Positions 21,883 through 33,609 of a stretch of 64,000 nucleotides of DNA are shown piece by piece. Under the pieces are notes generated by a model. It saw only the letters and a program-made list of their open reading frames with translations. It was not told where the DNA came from and made no database searches. This stretch comes from an uncultured Alteromonadales bacterium (GTDB lineage Bacteria; Pseudomonadota; Gammaproteobacteria; Pseudomonadales; Cellvibrionaceae), in assembly GCA_937864365.1 (NCBI GenBank), contig CALMJT010000131.1, forward strand, positions 1-64,000, written 5' to 3'. How positions within the stretch are numbered: position 1 is the first letter of the stretch; each line of letters starts with the position of its first letter. The position numbers and the translations under genes were made by a program.

Positions 21883-22335
21883 ATGTTAACTGAAACTGGC
21901 CGTGTCGTTGCTGTTGAAGAAACTGCATTGTGGGTGCAAACCATCCGTAAATCTGCGTGTGGCCAGTGCTCTGCTCAAAAAGGTTGTGGTCAAGCAGTAT
22001 TGTCTAAATTCGGTAGTGAGGTTGGTTATTTGAAGGTTGATCTTAACGGGCGTGATCCATCGCGTTATCGTTTAGATGACACAGTAACCATTGCTATTGG
22101 AGAAACGGTTTTTTTAAAAAGCTCACTGATTATCTATTTATTGCCGTTATTATTTTTAATGGCTTTTATTGGTTTGGGTGAATTTTTTCAACTGAGTGAA
22201 TTATTGTCGGTCGGTTTGGCTGTGATTGGGTTGTTGATGGGTGGTGTGGTTACTCGATGGGTCTTAAGTCGTGTTAATCGAAGAGAATCTATTGAGCCTA
22301 TCTTACTCGATACAATTACCCCTTCCGCCTGCTAA
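21883..22335 (+). CDS. rseC: RseC/MucC family regulator
   Basis: 150 aa; CGQCSAQKGCGQAVLSK cysteine motif and two TM helices. Confidence 0.9.
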   Translation: MLTETGRVVAVEETALWVQTIRKSACGQCSAQKGCGQAVLSKFGSEVGYLKVDLNGRDPSRYRLDDTVTIAIGETVFLKSSLIIYLLPLLFLMAFIGLGEFFQLSELLSVGLAVIGLLMGGVVTRWVLSRVNRRESIEPILLDTITPSAC

Positions 22336-22466
22336 TATTTCTGAAGTTTGAATAATCAATGTCGCGTTTTTATCCGTTAGTTGGTTGCTAAAACTTAATT
22401 ACTCTTTTTTACGCGATTCAGCTGCTTAAGTTCGCTGAGTCTTGCACTTCTGATTATTTTCTGGGA

Positions 22467-22500
22467 CTCCAACGATAGAGTTGGAGATTTCTCTTTTTTA
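22467..22500 (+). terminator. possible rho-independent terminator after rseC
   Basis: CTCCAAC-gataga-GTTGGAG followed by atttctctttttta. Confidence 0.6.
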
Positions 22501-22628
22501 TCTCTGCGTTAACGCCGATAAATTTTGCGCCGTTCTGCCAGTGCATTATTCAGTGCAGTACTGATACTCTTTATTTTCTGTGCATTCGTATTTTTAAGAA
22601 GTTGCGGTCGCACACATAGTATTCTATT

Positions 22629-22787
22629 TATAGGAAACTCTGATTAACCTAGAGTTTCTCGCGACACAAGGATGTGTCGTCAATTTCAAGAACTGTAAGT
22701 GATTGAAATTGTGAAGAAATTGGAAATCACATTTTCAATTTCTGTCCTCTGATTAAATCAAGGATGAGTTAATCAGTGGTTCCTATA
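22629..22787 (-). repeat. dispersed multi-hairpin repeat, full length, between rseC and mucD (copy 8)
   Basis: TATAGGAAACTCTGATTAACCTAGAGTTTCTCGCGACACAAGGATGTGTCG...GGATGAGTTAATCAGTGGTTCCTATA. Confidence 0.93.
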
Positions 22788-23037
22788 ATCTTGCTGTTCG
22801 CGATGAAGTTATCGAATGCTAGGATAAAAAAATACACGTTGTTATTACTTTTTTCGTTGAACTTTAAATAATTTGAAATAACAAAGCTAGGCACCATATT
22901 CATGGCTGACCGAGGTGCTCACAGAGCTTTTTGGATGCAGATTTTTCTGTTCTGAGAGTTGTACGATGTATCTCTACCGGATAAAAAAACCGAATAAACG
23001 TTTCGTTATTTGGCTATTAAAATTAGGAGGAGCTTAA

Positions 23038-24426
23038 ATGCGTTGGCCAAATGTTGCTACCGCTTTAATACTGTTGGTTGTTTCTTTTTCTGCATCTGCC
23101 CAGAAATTACCGAATTTCGCAGATTTGGTTGAGGCGCAAAGTCCGGCCGTAGTAAAAATTAACACTGTCTCTAGAGCTAACCGCTCTCGTCAATCCATCA
23201 TTCCTGATACTCAACAATTGCCAGACATATTTCGTCATTTTTTTGACCCAAGAAATATTCCCGAGCGTGAGCAGCGCGCCATCGGCTCTGGCTTTTTAGT
23301 ATCTAGCGACGGTTATTTGTTGACGAATAACCATGTGATCGACGGTGCTGATGAAATTGTCGTGCGTTTGCAAGATCGACGTGAGTTCACTGCCGAGCTT
23401 ATTGGTACCGACCCGCGCTCTGACATTGCACTGTTAAAGATCGACGCTGAGAAATTACCCTATCTGACTTTCGCCAAAGAGGAAGAGTTACGCGTGGGTG
23501 ATTGGGTGTTAGCCATTGGTTCTCCATTTGGTTTAGATTTTACAGCCAGTGCCGGTATCGTTAGTGCGATTGGCCGCAGTATTCCATCAGAAGATAATGG
23601 TAACTATGTGCCATTCATTCAGACAGACGTAGCGATAAACCCAGGAAACTCGGGTGGCCCTCTGTTTAACTTGAAAGGCCAAGTGGTTGGTATTAACTCA
23701 CAGATCTACACGCGCTCAGGTGGCTCTATTGGCTTGTCGTTTGCGATTCCAGCAAGTGTAGCGATTAATGTGTTTGATCAACTTAAATCCAAAGGTCGTG
23801 TAGATCGTGGTTGGTTGGGTGTTGTGATTCAAGAGGTTGATCGCAATCTTGCAGAGTCTTTCGGGTTGAAAAAGCCAGAAGGTGCCTTGGTCGCCCGAGT
23901 TGAGCCCGACAGTCCTGCCGATAAAGCGGGTGTCAAAAACGGCGATATCATTACCGAGTTTGATCGTCAAAAAATCATTGAGTCAGGTGATTTACCTCAC
24001 GTAGTTGGCATAACTCCGCCCAACTCCACGGTAGACATGCTGGTTATTCGCGAAGGCCGCAAGAAGACTTTGAGTGTGACGGTGACAGCACTTGAAGGTG
24101 AAAATTTCGCATCGAATTCGAACAGTCCAATTGGTTCTGCTCAAGATGGTCGCTTAGGTATGGTTGTTGAGCCATTACCCGACGAAATTGCGAAGCAATT
24201 CGATGTCAGTGAGGGTGTGCTTGTTCGTTCGGTGACCGCAGCGGGTCCTGCGGCTGAAGCTGGTATTCAAGCGGGCGATGTAATCACTCAGATCGGTTTC
24301 AATGCCATTTCTGATCTAGATAGCTATCATCAGATCGAGGATCAGCTTCCACCCGATAGCTTATTGCCAATTCGCTTTGTTCGAAAAGGCACCCCGATTT
24401 TCAGAACCATTGCTACTCCTGAGTAA
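23038..24426 (+). CDS. mucD: DegP/MucD periplasmic serine protease
   Basis: 462 aa; GSGFLVSSDGYLLTNNHVI, GNSGGPLFN catalytic motif, two PDZ domains. Confidence 0.95.
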   Translation: MRWPNVATALILLVVSFSASAQKLPNFADLVEAQSPAVVKINTVSRANRSRQSIIPDTQQLPDIFRHFFDPRNIPEREQRAIGSGFLVSSDGYLLTNNHVIDGADEIVVRLQDRREFTAELIGTDPRSDIALLKIDAEKLPYLTFAKEEELRVGDWVLAIGSPFGLDFTASAGIVSAIGRSIPSEDNGNYVPFIQTDVAINPGNSGGPLFNLKGQVVGINSQIYTRSGGSIGLSFAIPASVAINVFDQLKSKGRVDRGWLGVVIQEVDRNLAESFGLKKPEGALVARVEPDSPADKAGVKNGDIITEFDRQKIIESGDLPHVVGITPPNSTVDMLVIREGRKKTLSVTVTALEGENFASNSNSPIGSAQDGRLGMVVEPLPDEIAKQFDVSEGVLVRSVTAAGPAAEAGIQAGDVITQIGFNAISDLDSYHQIEDQLPPDSLLPIRFVRKGTPIFRTIATPE

Positions 24427-24633
24427 CTAAACTCCTCTCTCTGTTCACTCGTTGGGAGCCGCCGTTTGGTGGCTCCCATCTCTGTAATAGCTCAGTTAAA
24501 ATAAATACTGTAGACTTGCGCGCTGATTTGCATTTGCAGGTGAGTTTGTTATTAAAACAGGCATGTTTTGTGTTCGCTTTTAACTTGTGCTTATGCGTTC
24601 GACCTTCAACAATTTTCGGTAGTAAATAATACT

Positions 24634-26433
24634 GTGACAGACCTTAGCCATATTCGTAACTTTTCGATTATTGCCCATATTGACCATGGCAAATCGACCA
24701 TCGCTGACCGTTTTATCCAAGTTTGTGGAGGACTTTCTGATCGAGAAATGGAAGCTCAGGTTCTCGATTCAATGGATATCGAACGTGAGCGTGGAATTAC
24801 GATCAAGGCTCAAAGTGTTACGTTGGAATATAAAGCCCGTGATGGCAAGGTCTATCAACTTAACTTCATTGATACACCCGGACACGTAGACTTTTCCTAC
24901 GAGGTTTCTCGCTCCTTGTCTGCCTGTGAAGGCGCATTGTTGGTTGTTGATGCTGCGCAAGGTGTTGAGGCGCAATCGGTAGCTAACTGTTATACCGCGG
25001 TGGAACAAGGCTTAGAAGTTATTCCCGTTTTAAACAAAATGGATTTACCGCAAGCAGAGCCTGAACGCGTTGCCGAAGAGATTGAAAATATCATCGGTAT
25101 TGATGCGATGGACGCGGTTCGCTGTAGTGCGAAGTCGGGTTTAGGTATAGAAGACGTACTTGAGCAGCTTGTACTTCAAGTTCCGCCGCCAGTAGGTGAC
25201 CACGATGCGCCGCTTCAGGCGCTCATCATTGACTCGTGGTTTGACAACTATCTAGGTGTAGTGTCCCTGGTTCGTGTTAAGCAAGGCACATTATCCGTTA
25301 AAGATAAAATCATCGCTAAATCCATTGGTAAAGCCCATATTGTAGATAGCGTTGGTATATTCACGCCGAAACGTGTCGAGAAAAAGCAATTACGTGCCGG
25401 TGAAGTGGGTTTTGTGGTCGCAGGAATCAAAGATATTCATGGCGCACCTGTTGGCGATACCCTAACTCACAGTCAAACCAGCGGTACACCCGCGTTACCC
25501 GGTTTTAAAAAGGTAAAACCACAGGTTTACGCGGGCATGTTCCCAATCACATCGGACGAATATGAATCGTTCCGCGATGCACTTTCTAAACTAACACTTA
25601 ACGATGCTTCATTGTTTTTTGAACCTGAGAGTTCCGACGCTTTAGGCTTCGGTTTCCGTTGTGGTTTCCTTGGCATGTTGCACATGGAGATCGTTCAAGA
25701 GCGTCTTGAGCGTGAATACGATCTTGATTTGATCACCACGGCTCCTACCGTTATTTATCAAGTTGAAAAGAACGACGGTGAAGTTGTTTACGTAGATAAT
25801 CCTTCGAAGTTACCTGATAACAGTTATATCAAGGAAATGCGTGAACCAATTTGCGAAGCTAATATCTTAGTTCCTAATGAGCATTTGGGTAGTGTAATCA
25901 CTCTTTGCATTGAAAAGCGTGGTGTTCAAAAAGACCTACAATTTGTGGGTGGTCAGGTCGCTGTGCGTTATGAGCTACCCATGAACGAAGTTGTGATGGA
26001 CTTCTTTGACCGCTTGAAGTCGGTCAGTCGTGGTTTTGCAAGTCTCGATTACAGCTTTAGCCGTTTTGAACCCGCGAACCTAGTACGTCTAGATATCCTT
26101 ATCAACTCTGAAAAAGTTGATGCATTGGCGATTATTGTTCATCGCGACAACGCCCAATACAAAGGTCGCGCGTTGGCCGACAAAATGAAAGAGCTTATTC
26201 CAAGACAGATGTTTGACGTGGCCATTCAGGCTGCAATTGGTGGTCAAGTTATTGCGCGTACCACAGTAAAAGCTCTCCGTAAGAACGTGACTGCTAAATG
26301 TTACGGTGGTGACGTGACACGTAAAAAGAAACTGCTTGAAAAGCAAAAGGCCGGTAAAAAACGCATGAAACAGGTTGGTAGCGTTGAGATTCCTCAAGAG
26401 GCCTTCTTGGCGGTTTTGAAAGTCGATTCTTAA
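24634..26433 (+). CDS. lepA: elongation factor 4 (LepA), GTG start
   Basis: [31 protein letters not shown] extends upstream to 24568 but the family start fits GTG 24634. Confidence 0.95.
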   Translation: MTDLSHIRNFSIIAHIDHGKSTIADRFIQVCGGLSDREMEAQVLDSMDIERERGITIKAQSVTLEYKARDGKVYQLNFIDTPGHVDFSYEVSRSLSACEGALLVVDAAQGVEAQSVANCYTAVEQGLEVIPVLNKMDLPQAEPERVAEEIENIIGIDAMDAVRCSAKSGLGIEDVLEQLVLQVPPPVGDHDAPLQALIIDSWFDNYLGVVSLVRVKQGTLSVKDKIIAKSIGKAHIVDSVGIFTPKRVEKKQLRAGEVGFVVAGIKDIHGAPVGDTLTHSQTSGTPALPGFKKVKPQVYAGMFPITSDEYESFRDALSKLTLNDASLFFEPESSDALGFGFRCGFLGMLHMEIVQERLEREYDLDLITTAPTVIYQVEKNDGEVVYVDNPSKLPDNSYIKEMREPICEANILVPNEHLGSVITLCIEKRGVQKDLQFVGGQVAVRYELPMNEVVMDFFDRLKSVSRGFASLDYSFSRFEPANLVRLDILINSEKVDALAIIVHRDNAQYKGRALADKMKELIPRQMFDVAIQAAIGGQVIARTTVKALRKNVTAKCYGGDVTRKKKLLEKQKAGKKRMKQVGSVEIPQEAFLAVLKVDS

Positions 26434-26579
26434 AAACAGGTTCTTAAAAACACGTTCTTAAAAATAGAGTGCTGCGCAACAAGTTGCTGAAATTAAACAG
26501 TAAATTGTTATTTGGGTTATTTGAGTGAGACCAAATCAACACTGGCCTCCAATATGGAAATCAAAAAAGTTAGCTTGTT

Positions 26580-27422
26580 ATGGATTTTATTAATTTTCCT
26601 CTTATATTAATGGTGCTGGTAACAGTGACCGGTTTACTGTGGCTTTTTGACATCATTGCCTTAGCGCCAAAGCGCAAGCTGCAAGTGGCTGCGGTTGATG
26701 ATCAGTTCAAGAGCTCCAATCTAGAAGACGAAAACATAAAGCAGCAGCATTCTTTGGCGATTTCCGCTGTAAAAAAAGAACCCGTTCTAATTGAGTATTC
26801 CAAATCCTTTTTCCCGGTTCTAGCGCTTGTATTTGTGCTTCGGTCGTTTTTGTACGAACCCTTTCAAATACCTTCAGAATCCATGGTTCCAACCCTTGAG
26901 GTTGGTGATTTTATCTTAGTGAACAAATACACCTACGGCATTCGTATGCCAGTGTTTCGCAATAAGTTAATCTCTATTAATGAGCCTAAACGCGGCGATG
27001 TTATGGTGTTCTTTAAGCCTGGTGAGCAGGTTTATTACATCAAACGAGTCATTGGCTTACCTGGCGACAAAATAGCAATGAAGAACAATGTTCTTTACGT
27101 TAATGGCAAACGCCAAGCGTTAGAGTTCGTTGAGACCACGTCAGATGAACACTTTGACTACCGCGTTTATGAAGAAAATCTAGAGGGTTTTGCTCATAAA
27201 ATGCGCAACATCTCTTCGGGTCGTATTGCCTTCCAAGATAGAGAATGGACGGTTGAAGAGGGTCACTATTTTATGATGGGTGACAACCGTGATAACAGTA
27301 GTGATAGCCGAGTTTGGGGTACAGTGCCAGCGGAAAACATTGTCGGTAAAGCCGAGTATATTTGGATGCACTGGGAATCCTTTGGAATACCTTCGTTTTC
27401 AAATGTGGGAAGTATTCAATAG
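26580..27422 (+). CDS. lepB: signal peptidase I
   Basis: EPFQIPSESMVPTLEVGDFILVNKYTYGIR, YIKRVIGLPGD, GDNRDNSSDSR. Confidence 0.95.
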   Translation: MDFINFPLILMVLVTVTGLLWLFDIIALAPKRKLQVAAVDDQFKSSNLEDENIKQQHSLAISAVKKEPVLIEYSKSFFPVLALVFVLRSFLYEPFQIPSESMVPTLEVGDFILVNKYTYGIRMPVFRNKLISINEPKRGDVMVFFKPGEQVYYIKRVIGLPGDKIAMKNNVLYVNGKRQALEFVETTSDEHFDYRVYEENLEGFAHKMRNISSGRIAFQDREWTVEEGHYFMMGDNRDNSSDSRVWGTVPAENIVGKAEYIWMHWESFGIPSFSNVGSIQ

Positions 27423-27493
27423 TTTTACTCGGAAATCGGTATAATCACATCCAAATTGATAAGAAAAACAATCTTGATAATTTAGGATCTACT

Positions 27494-27931
27494 ATGGCTG
27501 TTGTTTTCCGTAATCTTCAAAAACAACCTTGTGGCAAAAATAGCCAGCTGGGTTTGGGTATGGCTGGTTGGCTGGTGGTTATTCTGCTGATTGGCCTAGC
27601 TGCATCGCAAGTTTTTAAATTAGCACCAAGTTATATCGATAATTACACCATTCGATCAGAACTGAAAAAGCTCGCCTTAGCGCCTGGTGGAGTAGAGTCT
27701 TTGAGTCTGCAAGAAATTCGCTCTTCAATTAATAATAGTTTTTTAGTGAATGGTATCCGCGGCGATATTCCTCAAGCGCTGGACGTTAAAAAATCAGATG
27801 GTCGCACCATAATCAACATCAATTATGAAAAAAGAATCAAGATGTTCTATAACATAGATGCGGTGATGACATTCAATAACCAGCTAGATAGTAAATTTCC
27901 TAATAAGTGCTGTGACCCTATCGGTGAATAA
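27494..27931 (+). CDS. DUF4845 family protein
   Basis: Membrane-anchored ORF between lepB and rnc (GMAGWLVVILLIGLAASQVFKLAPSYIDNYTI), as in Pseudomonas-type gene order. Confidence 0.8.
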   Translation: MAVVFRNLQKQPCGKNSQLGLGMAGWLVVILLIGLAASQVFKLAPSYIDNYTIRSELKKLALAPGGVESLSLQEIRSSINNSFLVNGIRGDIPQALDVKKSDGRTIININYEKRIKMFYNIDAVMTFNNQLDSKFPNKCCDPIGE

Positions 27932-28604
27932 TCCCATATTGTTAGAACGCCTACAGAACCGTATCGGCTATCATTTTCAAAAATCTGCATTACTTACCCA
28001 AGCATTAACGCACAGAAGCTTCGGCGCAAACAATAATGAGCGGCTGGAGTTTTTGGGTGATTCATTGTTGGGCATGTACATTGGTGAGTACCTTTTTCAC
28101 AAGTTTCCAGAAGCTACAGAAGGACAGCTCACCCAACTTAGAACGTCACTGGTAAAAGGCGAGACACTTGCCGACATTGGTCGTGAATTAGAGTTGGGTG
28201 ATTGCTTAATTATGGGCGAGGGTGAACTAAAAAGTGGCGGTTTCAAACGTGATTCAATTTTAGCGAACGCTGTTGAATCCATCATTGCTGGTATTTACTT
28301 AGAATCTGGATTAGATATCAGTCGTAACTGCGTACTGTTGTGGTTTAAAACTCGGTTAGAGTTACTTCAGCTAGAATTGGTATTAAAAGATCCCAAAACA
28401 CAGCTACAAGAGCTTTTGCAGTCTCAAGGTAAACCCCTGCCAAAATACTCCATAGAGTCTTTTGAGGGTGAGGCACACAGTCAAGTAATTACAGTAAGTT
28501 GTACGATAATAGGTCGCGATGAACCTTTTATCGCATCGGCTAAAAACAAGAAATTAGCCGAGAAGAAAGCGGCACAAATGGCTTTAGTTGAGTTGCAGTC
28601 ATGA
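27912..28604 (+). CDS. rnc: ribonuclease III
   Basis: [14 protein letters not shown] signature plus C-terminal dsRBD; GTG start. Confidence 0.95.
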   Translation: MTLSVNNPILLERLQNRIGYHFQKSALLTQALTHRSFGANNNERLEFLGDSLLGMYIGEYLFHKFPEATEGQLTQLRTSLVKGETLADIGRELELGDCLIMGEGELKSGGFKRDSILANAVESIIAGIYLESGLDISRNCVLLWFKTRLELLQLELVLKDPKTQLQELLQSQGKPLPKYSIESFEGEAHSQVITVSCTIIGRDEPFIASAKNKKLAEKKAAQMALVELQS

Positions 28605-29521
28605 CTACAGATGTTTCTGAAAATAACGGCAAAACCTACTGTGGGTATGTAGCGATTGTTGGTCGTCCGAATGTAGGCAAATCTACCTTACTGAATCATT
28701 TGCTTGGCCAAAAGCTCAGCATTACATCCCGTAAACCCCAAACAACGCGCCATAACATGCTCGGAATAAAAACTGAGAATAATGTACAGGCTATTTTTGT
28801 TGATACTCCTGGGATTCATTTAGGTCACTCCAAAGCTTTAAATCGCTTCATGAATAAATCGGCGACCAATGCTTTTAAAGACGTTGATTTAATTATTTTT
28901 GTTGTTGATAAGCTTCAATGGACCGAAGAAGACGAATGGGTTGCGACCCAAATCGCCAGCAGCGGTACGCCAATTATTATTGCCGTTAATAAAATTGATC
29001 AAATTGAAGATAAAGAAACTCTGTTACCGCATTTGTCGATGTTGACAGAAACCTTATCTCCCGATCATATTATTCCCATCTCGGCATTGCGATCGAGTAA
29101 TCTTGATCGCTTAGAAAAACTTATTCAGTCGTATTTACCCGAAAGTGAGTTTTTCTTCCCAGAAGATCAAATTACTGATCGTAGCAGTCGTTTTATTGCC
29201 GCGGAAATTGTTCGCGAAAAAATTACTCGTCAATTAGGTGATGAATTACCCTATCAAATGACCGTTGAAATTGAAGAGTTTTCTCACAATGGTTCTTTGT
29301 TAACGATCAGCGCCTTGATTCTTGTTGAACGCAAAGGTCAAAAGAAGATATTAATTGGCGATGGTGGCAGTCGAATAAAACTCATTGGTAGTGAAGCTCG
29401 TGTAGATCTGCAAAATTTGTTCGACGTACAAGTTATGTTGAATTTATGGGTCAAGGTTAAATCGGGCTGGTCCGATGATGAACGTGCGTTAAGAAGCTTG
29501 GGGTATCACGATTTTGAGTAA
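28601..29521 (+). CDS. era: GTPase Era
   Basis: [36 protein letters not shown] plus KH domain. Confidence 0.96.
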   Translation: MTTDVSENNGKTYCGYVAIVGRPNVGKSTLLNHLLGQKLSITSRKPQTTRHNMLGIKTENNVQAIFVDTPGIHLGHSKALNRFMNKSATNAFKDVDLIIFVVDKLQWTEEDEWVATQIASSGTPIIIAVNKIDQIEDKETLLPHLSMLTETLSPDHIIPISALRSSNLDRLEKLIQSYLPESEFFFPEDQITDRSSRFIAAEIVREKITRQLGDELPYQMTVEIEEFSHNGSLLTISALILVERKGQKKILIGDGGSRIKLIGSEARVDLQNLFDVQVMLNLWVKVKSGWSDDERALRSLGYHDFE

Positions 29522-29539
29522 AGCGATTGTGGCGCTCAG

Positions 29540-30304
29540 ATGGCTGTTAATTTTTTAAATCCTGCCTTTATTTTACGAACTCAAAAATACCGAGAAACCG
29601 GACTCATAGTGGATTTTTTTTGCCCTAACTATGGAAAGGTTTCTGCGGTCGCCAAAAAAGCGTTAAGCTTTAAAGGTTATCTTTCTTTGTATCAGCCCTT
29701 TATGCCGTTGAGTATTTCTTGGCAAGGGCAGTCTGAATTGAAACAATTGATTTCAATTGAATCCAGCGGAAATTCAGTTCACCTTAAAGGGCTTATTTTT
29801 TACAGTGCCTGTTATCTCAACGAATTATTATTAAAACTATTACCTGTTGCTGAAAACTCCATTGAATTGTTTGGTCAGTATCTTCTTACCATAAATACTC
29901 TTGGACAAAACCCTTCACGTTCTGAGGAAGAAATTGTACTCAGAAGTTTTGAGTCGGCATTGATAAAACATCTTGGGTACGAGATTGGTTTTACGACCAC
30001 CGATCACTCCGAATGTATTTTCAATATTGATACAAATTACGTACTTTTGCCCGAGCGTGGTTTTATTACGGAAGACGATTTTCTATCAGAAAGTACTTTC
30101 AGAAATCGACAAGCTGGGGGCCAGTCTCTATTGTTTTCGGGCCCTCATCTTGTCGAGCTATCTAAATTCGGTCTGCAAAGAGAAGGTACCAGAAAAACCG
30201 CGAAAATTATTAATCGAATAATGATCGATTATCTTCTTGGTGATAAGCCTTTAAACAGTCGAAAAATCTACGGGCAAATGCTCGGTCGATTACAAAATAA
30301 GTAA
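29540..30304 (+). CDS. recO: DNA repair protein RecO
   Basis: AFILRTQKYRETGLIVDFFCPNYGKVSAVAKKAL; adjacent to era. Confidence 0.9.
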   Translation: MAVNFLNPAFILRTQKYRETGLIVDFFCPNYGKVSAVAKKALSFKGYLSLYQPFMPLSISWQGQSELKQLISIESSGNSVHLKGLIFYSACYLNELLLKLLPVAENSIELFGQYLLTINTLGQNPSRSEEEIVLRSFESALIKHLGYEIGFTTTDHSECIFNIDTNYVLLPERGFITEDDFLSESTFRNRQAGGQSLLFSGPHLVELSKFGLQREGTRKTAKIINRIMIDYLLGDKPLNSRKIYGQMLGRLQNK

Positions 30305-33271
30305 TTATTCTTCAAACATTACATCTAAGTCGTATTCTTCTTGCCAATCGATAAGTTCGTCGATGGCGAATAATAATGATTTAGAAAATTCGGGTACTTG
30401 TTCGGTTTCTCCATTCACTAAAGCCTTATCAAATTCGGTGCTGATATGTTTTAGTTTGTGTACGCCGGTGTAGCTCGTGCCGCCCCGAAGTTTATGCACA
30501 ATCTCTTGCAGTGCGTCATAATCTTCTGATTCTAATGCTTTTAAAATGGCCGATTTATTATCGTCTAAAGAATTTAATAATAGTGCCAACATATCTTTGG
30601 CGAGACGTGTGTTGTTGTTACATAAAGCAATGCACTGATCTATGTCGACGGGCTTTTCGAGTACTTTTTTGCCCAGATTTTTTGTTACGGGTAATGGCTC
30701 TTGAGCTGAGATTTTCTCGGCGGATTTTAATTTAGAAACTTCAACGGGAATAATGCCGTCATCGCCAACGTTTTGTTTTGCTATGCGCTTGGTAGCATCT
30801 GTTATGGGGGTAACTGTGCCTGTTTTTAGTGGTTCTTGGACTTTTAAATCGGCGTGTTGACACCAGCGTTGAATTACGTGCGAAAGCTGTTCTTGAGTAA
30901 TAGGTTTACTTAAATAATCGTCCAGTCCAGCTAGTAATAATTCAGATTTGCGATCATTCACCGCATGTGCCGTTAATGCAACAATGGGTGTTCGTTGTCC
31001 ACTTGGTTGTTTTTCTCTGATTTTTTGCGTTGCGGTAATGCCATCAATTTTAGGCATTTGTATGTCCATAAAAATCAGGTCAAAATTTTTGCTGCCGCAA
31101 GCATCAATAGCATCTTGTCCTGTATCGGCTGTGCTTACATCTACTCCCATGTTGGTTAGGAATTCTTTCACCAACATAAGGTTCGCAGGGTTATCATCAA
31201 CAGCTAATATTTTGAGTTTTCTACCTTGTTTTAAAAAATCGGCAGCAGGTTTTATTACGGAGTGTTTATTGATATTTAAATGGTCGCACATGATTTTGTA
31301 AAGGCGATCTTTAATGATCGGTTTATTTACAAACACCACCGAATTATGGATTTGAATATTGGATAATTCTTTTTGATGATTGGGTGTGGTAACCAAAATC
31401 GATTTGCATCGGAACTGATGGTTAACTTGATATAGAGTCTGCTCAAGTTTTTTCAGGCGTTTAACTTTGGACGAATCTACCGGAATATCAATAATAAGCA
31501 GCTGTTGGACGCGGTTTTGGCTTTGTAATTTATCGAGGGTTTGAATAATGTTTGCAGCTTTAGAAACCTCAGTTAAATTAATTTTCCAGTCGCTGAATAT
31601 TTGCCGAAGTTGAAGAGATAAAGCTTCATTTTCGGTGCACAAGGTTACCGAGATTCCATTTAACGCTTTTTTAGGTGAGTCTGACTCATCTTGACCTTCA
31701 TTTAACGGAATAGAGAAATACAGAACAGGTTTTGAAGCATCGTTGCTGTAACCTAAACTGCCGCCAAGGGCGTTAATTAAACCTTTTGATATGGCAAGTC
31801 CTAAACCGTTTTCATTACTGCGTGTAGAGCCTGCATCTAACTTAGAGAATGCACGTAATGCTGACTCGGTATCTAGATTTAATGGATTTTCGAAGCCTGC
31901 AATTTCAAATAGATAACCATAAACGTCAGTTCCCATGGTTCGATTATCTAAGGCTGTATCGTGGGACACCTTTAAAAAAATACCCGATGAACTGGAATGC
32001 TCAATAGCACTATTGAGAAGATTTGTCAGAATTTGCTTAATTCTTAAGGGATCGCTAATAACGCGCATTGGTAATTTGGTGTCTAACCAATAATTTAATT
32101 CTTTTCCTGCTGCAAATGCCGTAGGCGCTAAAATTTGCAAAGTTTCTTCGATAACCTTATCAAGTCGGGTGGGAATGTAATCCAGTTTAACGGTGCCCGC
32201 TTCAATATGAGAGATGTCTAAAATATCGTTGATAATGGTTAACAAACCTTGAGCTGAAGACTCGATGGTACGTAAGTATTCGAGCTGCGATTCGCTCACA
32301 TCGCTTTTTAACATCAGTTGAGTAAAGCCAATAATACCGTTGAGCGGAGTTCTGAATTCGTGGCTGGCATTGGCCAAAAACTCTGATTTTACTTCGTTCG
32401 CTTCCAAGGCTTTTTTGCGCGCAATATCCAATTCAATATTCTGAATTTCAATGGTTTCCATGGTCTCTTGCAGTTCTGCAAGTGAGCTTTCTAAATTGTT
32501 AACCAGCTCGGTCTTCGCGTGTGCCGCCGATTCTGAAATTGCGTTTAAGTCTTCAGCTAAGGGTGCTAAGGCATTATTCGGCTGTAAATGAATGCAATAC
32601 TGATAATCGCCGTGAATAATGGCTTGAATTTTTTCTTCAATACTTTCTAAATCGGGTTTTAATTTACTGACTCTATTTTGCAAGAACAGAGCAATTAAGG
32701 CCGGCGAGATTAAGCAAATGATTAAAATCGCTAAGATCATTTCAATGTATAAATAACGTGAGGCACTGGTGTCAAAAGCGATGTCGGTCCAGCCGATAAT
32801 TTCGCCCTGATTTCTCGAAAAAATGGGATGAGATATTCTCAGAATACTGGACTGTATTGGCGCACTGTTGACCGAGCGTGTCAGCCATTCTTCGGTAGGA
32901 AATTTTTCTAAGTATCGCGGCCCTATGTGGGTAATAATATTTTTATCGATGTCTAAAATTCGAATACTTCTAACTTGTTCGTGTTGAATGATGGCAGCTA
33001 GAGCGTGTTGCAATCGGTCAGCGAGTCTTCGATCAACGTAAGGACTGCTCAACTCGGCACTGATTGATGCTAGGTTCTGTGCTTGATCTTTTGCCGTTTT
33101 ACTCGTTTCGTAAAAGTAAAAGGTCGCCAAGGTGACACCCAAAACCAACGCGGTGAAAAAGATGGGTATCAGGGTGAGTTTTCTCAATAAATTTTGGACT
33201 TGTCTGAAGTACATATAGCTACGGGTAAGTTTTTTTCTGGAATGAGGTGATTGTAAACCAAACTTGACCAT
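30305..33271 (-). CDS. barA: hybrid sensor histidine kinase (BarA/GacS-like)
   Basis: 988 aa: TM region, HisKA NASHEFRTPLNGIIGF, receiver domain ILAVDDNPANLMLVKEFL...MDIQMPKIDG, C-terminal Hpt (VHKLRGGTSYTG); adjacent to cysM-rlmD-relA. Confidence 0.9.
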   Translation of the reverse strand: MVKFGLQSPHSRKKLTRSYMYFRQVQNLLRKLTLIPIFFTALVLGVTLATFYFYETSKTAKDQAQNLASISAELSSPYVDRRLADRLQHALAAIIQHEQVRSIRILDIDKNIITHIGPRYLEKFPTEEWLTRSVNSAPIQSSILRISHPIFSRNQGEIIGWTDIAFDTSASRYLYIEMILAILIICLISPALIALFLQNRVSKLKPDLESIEEKIQAIIHGDYQYCIHLQPNNALAPLAEDLNAISESAAHAKTELVNNLESSLAELQETMETIEIQNIELDIARKKALEANEVKSEFLANASHEFRTPLNGIIGFTQLMLKSDVSESQLEYLRTIESSAQGLLTIINDILDISHIEAGTVKLDYIPTRLDKVIEETLQILAPTAFAAGKELNYWLDTKLPMRVISDPLRIKQILTNLLNSAIEHSSSSGIFLKVSHDTALDNRTMGTDVYGYLFEIAGFENPLNLDTESALRAFSKLDAGSTRSNENGLGLAISKGLINALGGSLGYSNDASKPVLYFSIPLNEGQDESDSPKKALNGISVTLCTENEALSLQLRQIFSDWKINLTEVSKAANIIQTLDKLQSQNRVQQLLIIDIPVDSSKVKRLKKLEQTLYQVNHQFRCKSILVTTPNHQKELSNIQIHNSVVFVNKPIIKDRLYKIMCDHLNINKHSVIKPAADFLKQGRKLKILAVDDNPANLMLVKEFLTNMGVDVSTADTGQDAIDACGSKNFDLIFMDIQMPKIDGITATQKIREKQPSGQRTPIVALTAHAVNDRKSELLLAGLDDYLSKPITQEQLSHVIQRWCQHADLKVQEPLKTGTVTPITDATKRIAKQNVGDDGIIPVEVSKLKSAEKISAQEPLPVTKNLGKKVLEKPVDIDQCIALCNNNTRLAKDMLALLLNSLDDNKSAILKALESEDYDALQEIVHKLRGGTSYTGVHKLKHISTEFDKALVNGETEQVPEFSKSLLFAIDELIDWQEEYDLDVMFEE

Positions 33272-33609
33272 GATTTATTTCATTCCTTTCAAATCTTTAG
33301 CTATTAGATTTTCTTTTACTTTTGAGTCCGTTTTTTAGTACTAATAGAGCGTTGAATTGGTTGATTATTGCTCTTTAATCGGTCGATATTTTTATAAATT
33401 AGCAAAAGCTTTCACCAAGACTTTATACCACCATAAAGCAGTACATCAGCTGTATAAATGCAGTGATGCTCTCGCTTGATCGGTTCGAAAATTTTCAAAA
33501 GCCCTGATCTGATCTTTTTGATAGAATGGCTATTTTAGGATTTTATAATTTACGCATTCTTGCGTATTCAAAATTAGCTTAGAAAGCAGTTCTGTTTGGG
33601 TGCCAGTTA

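Noticed and set aside
33300-33609. Possible tRNA or small RNA in the barA-cysM intergenic region
   Set aside because: No cloverleaf or GGTTCGAATCC-like T-arm could be seen; probably just divergent promoters.
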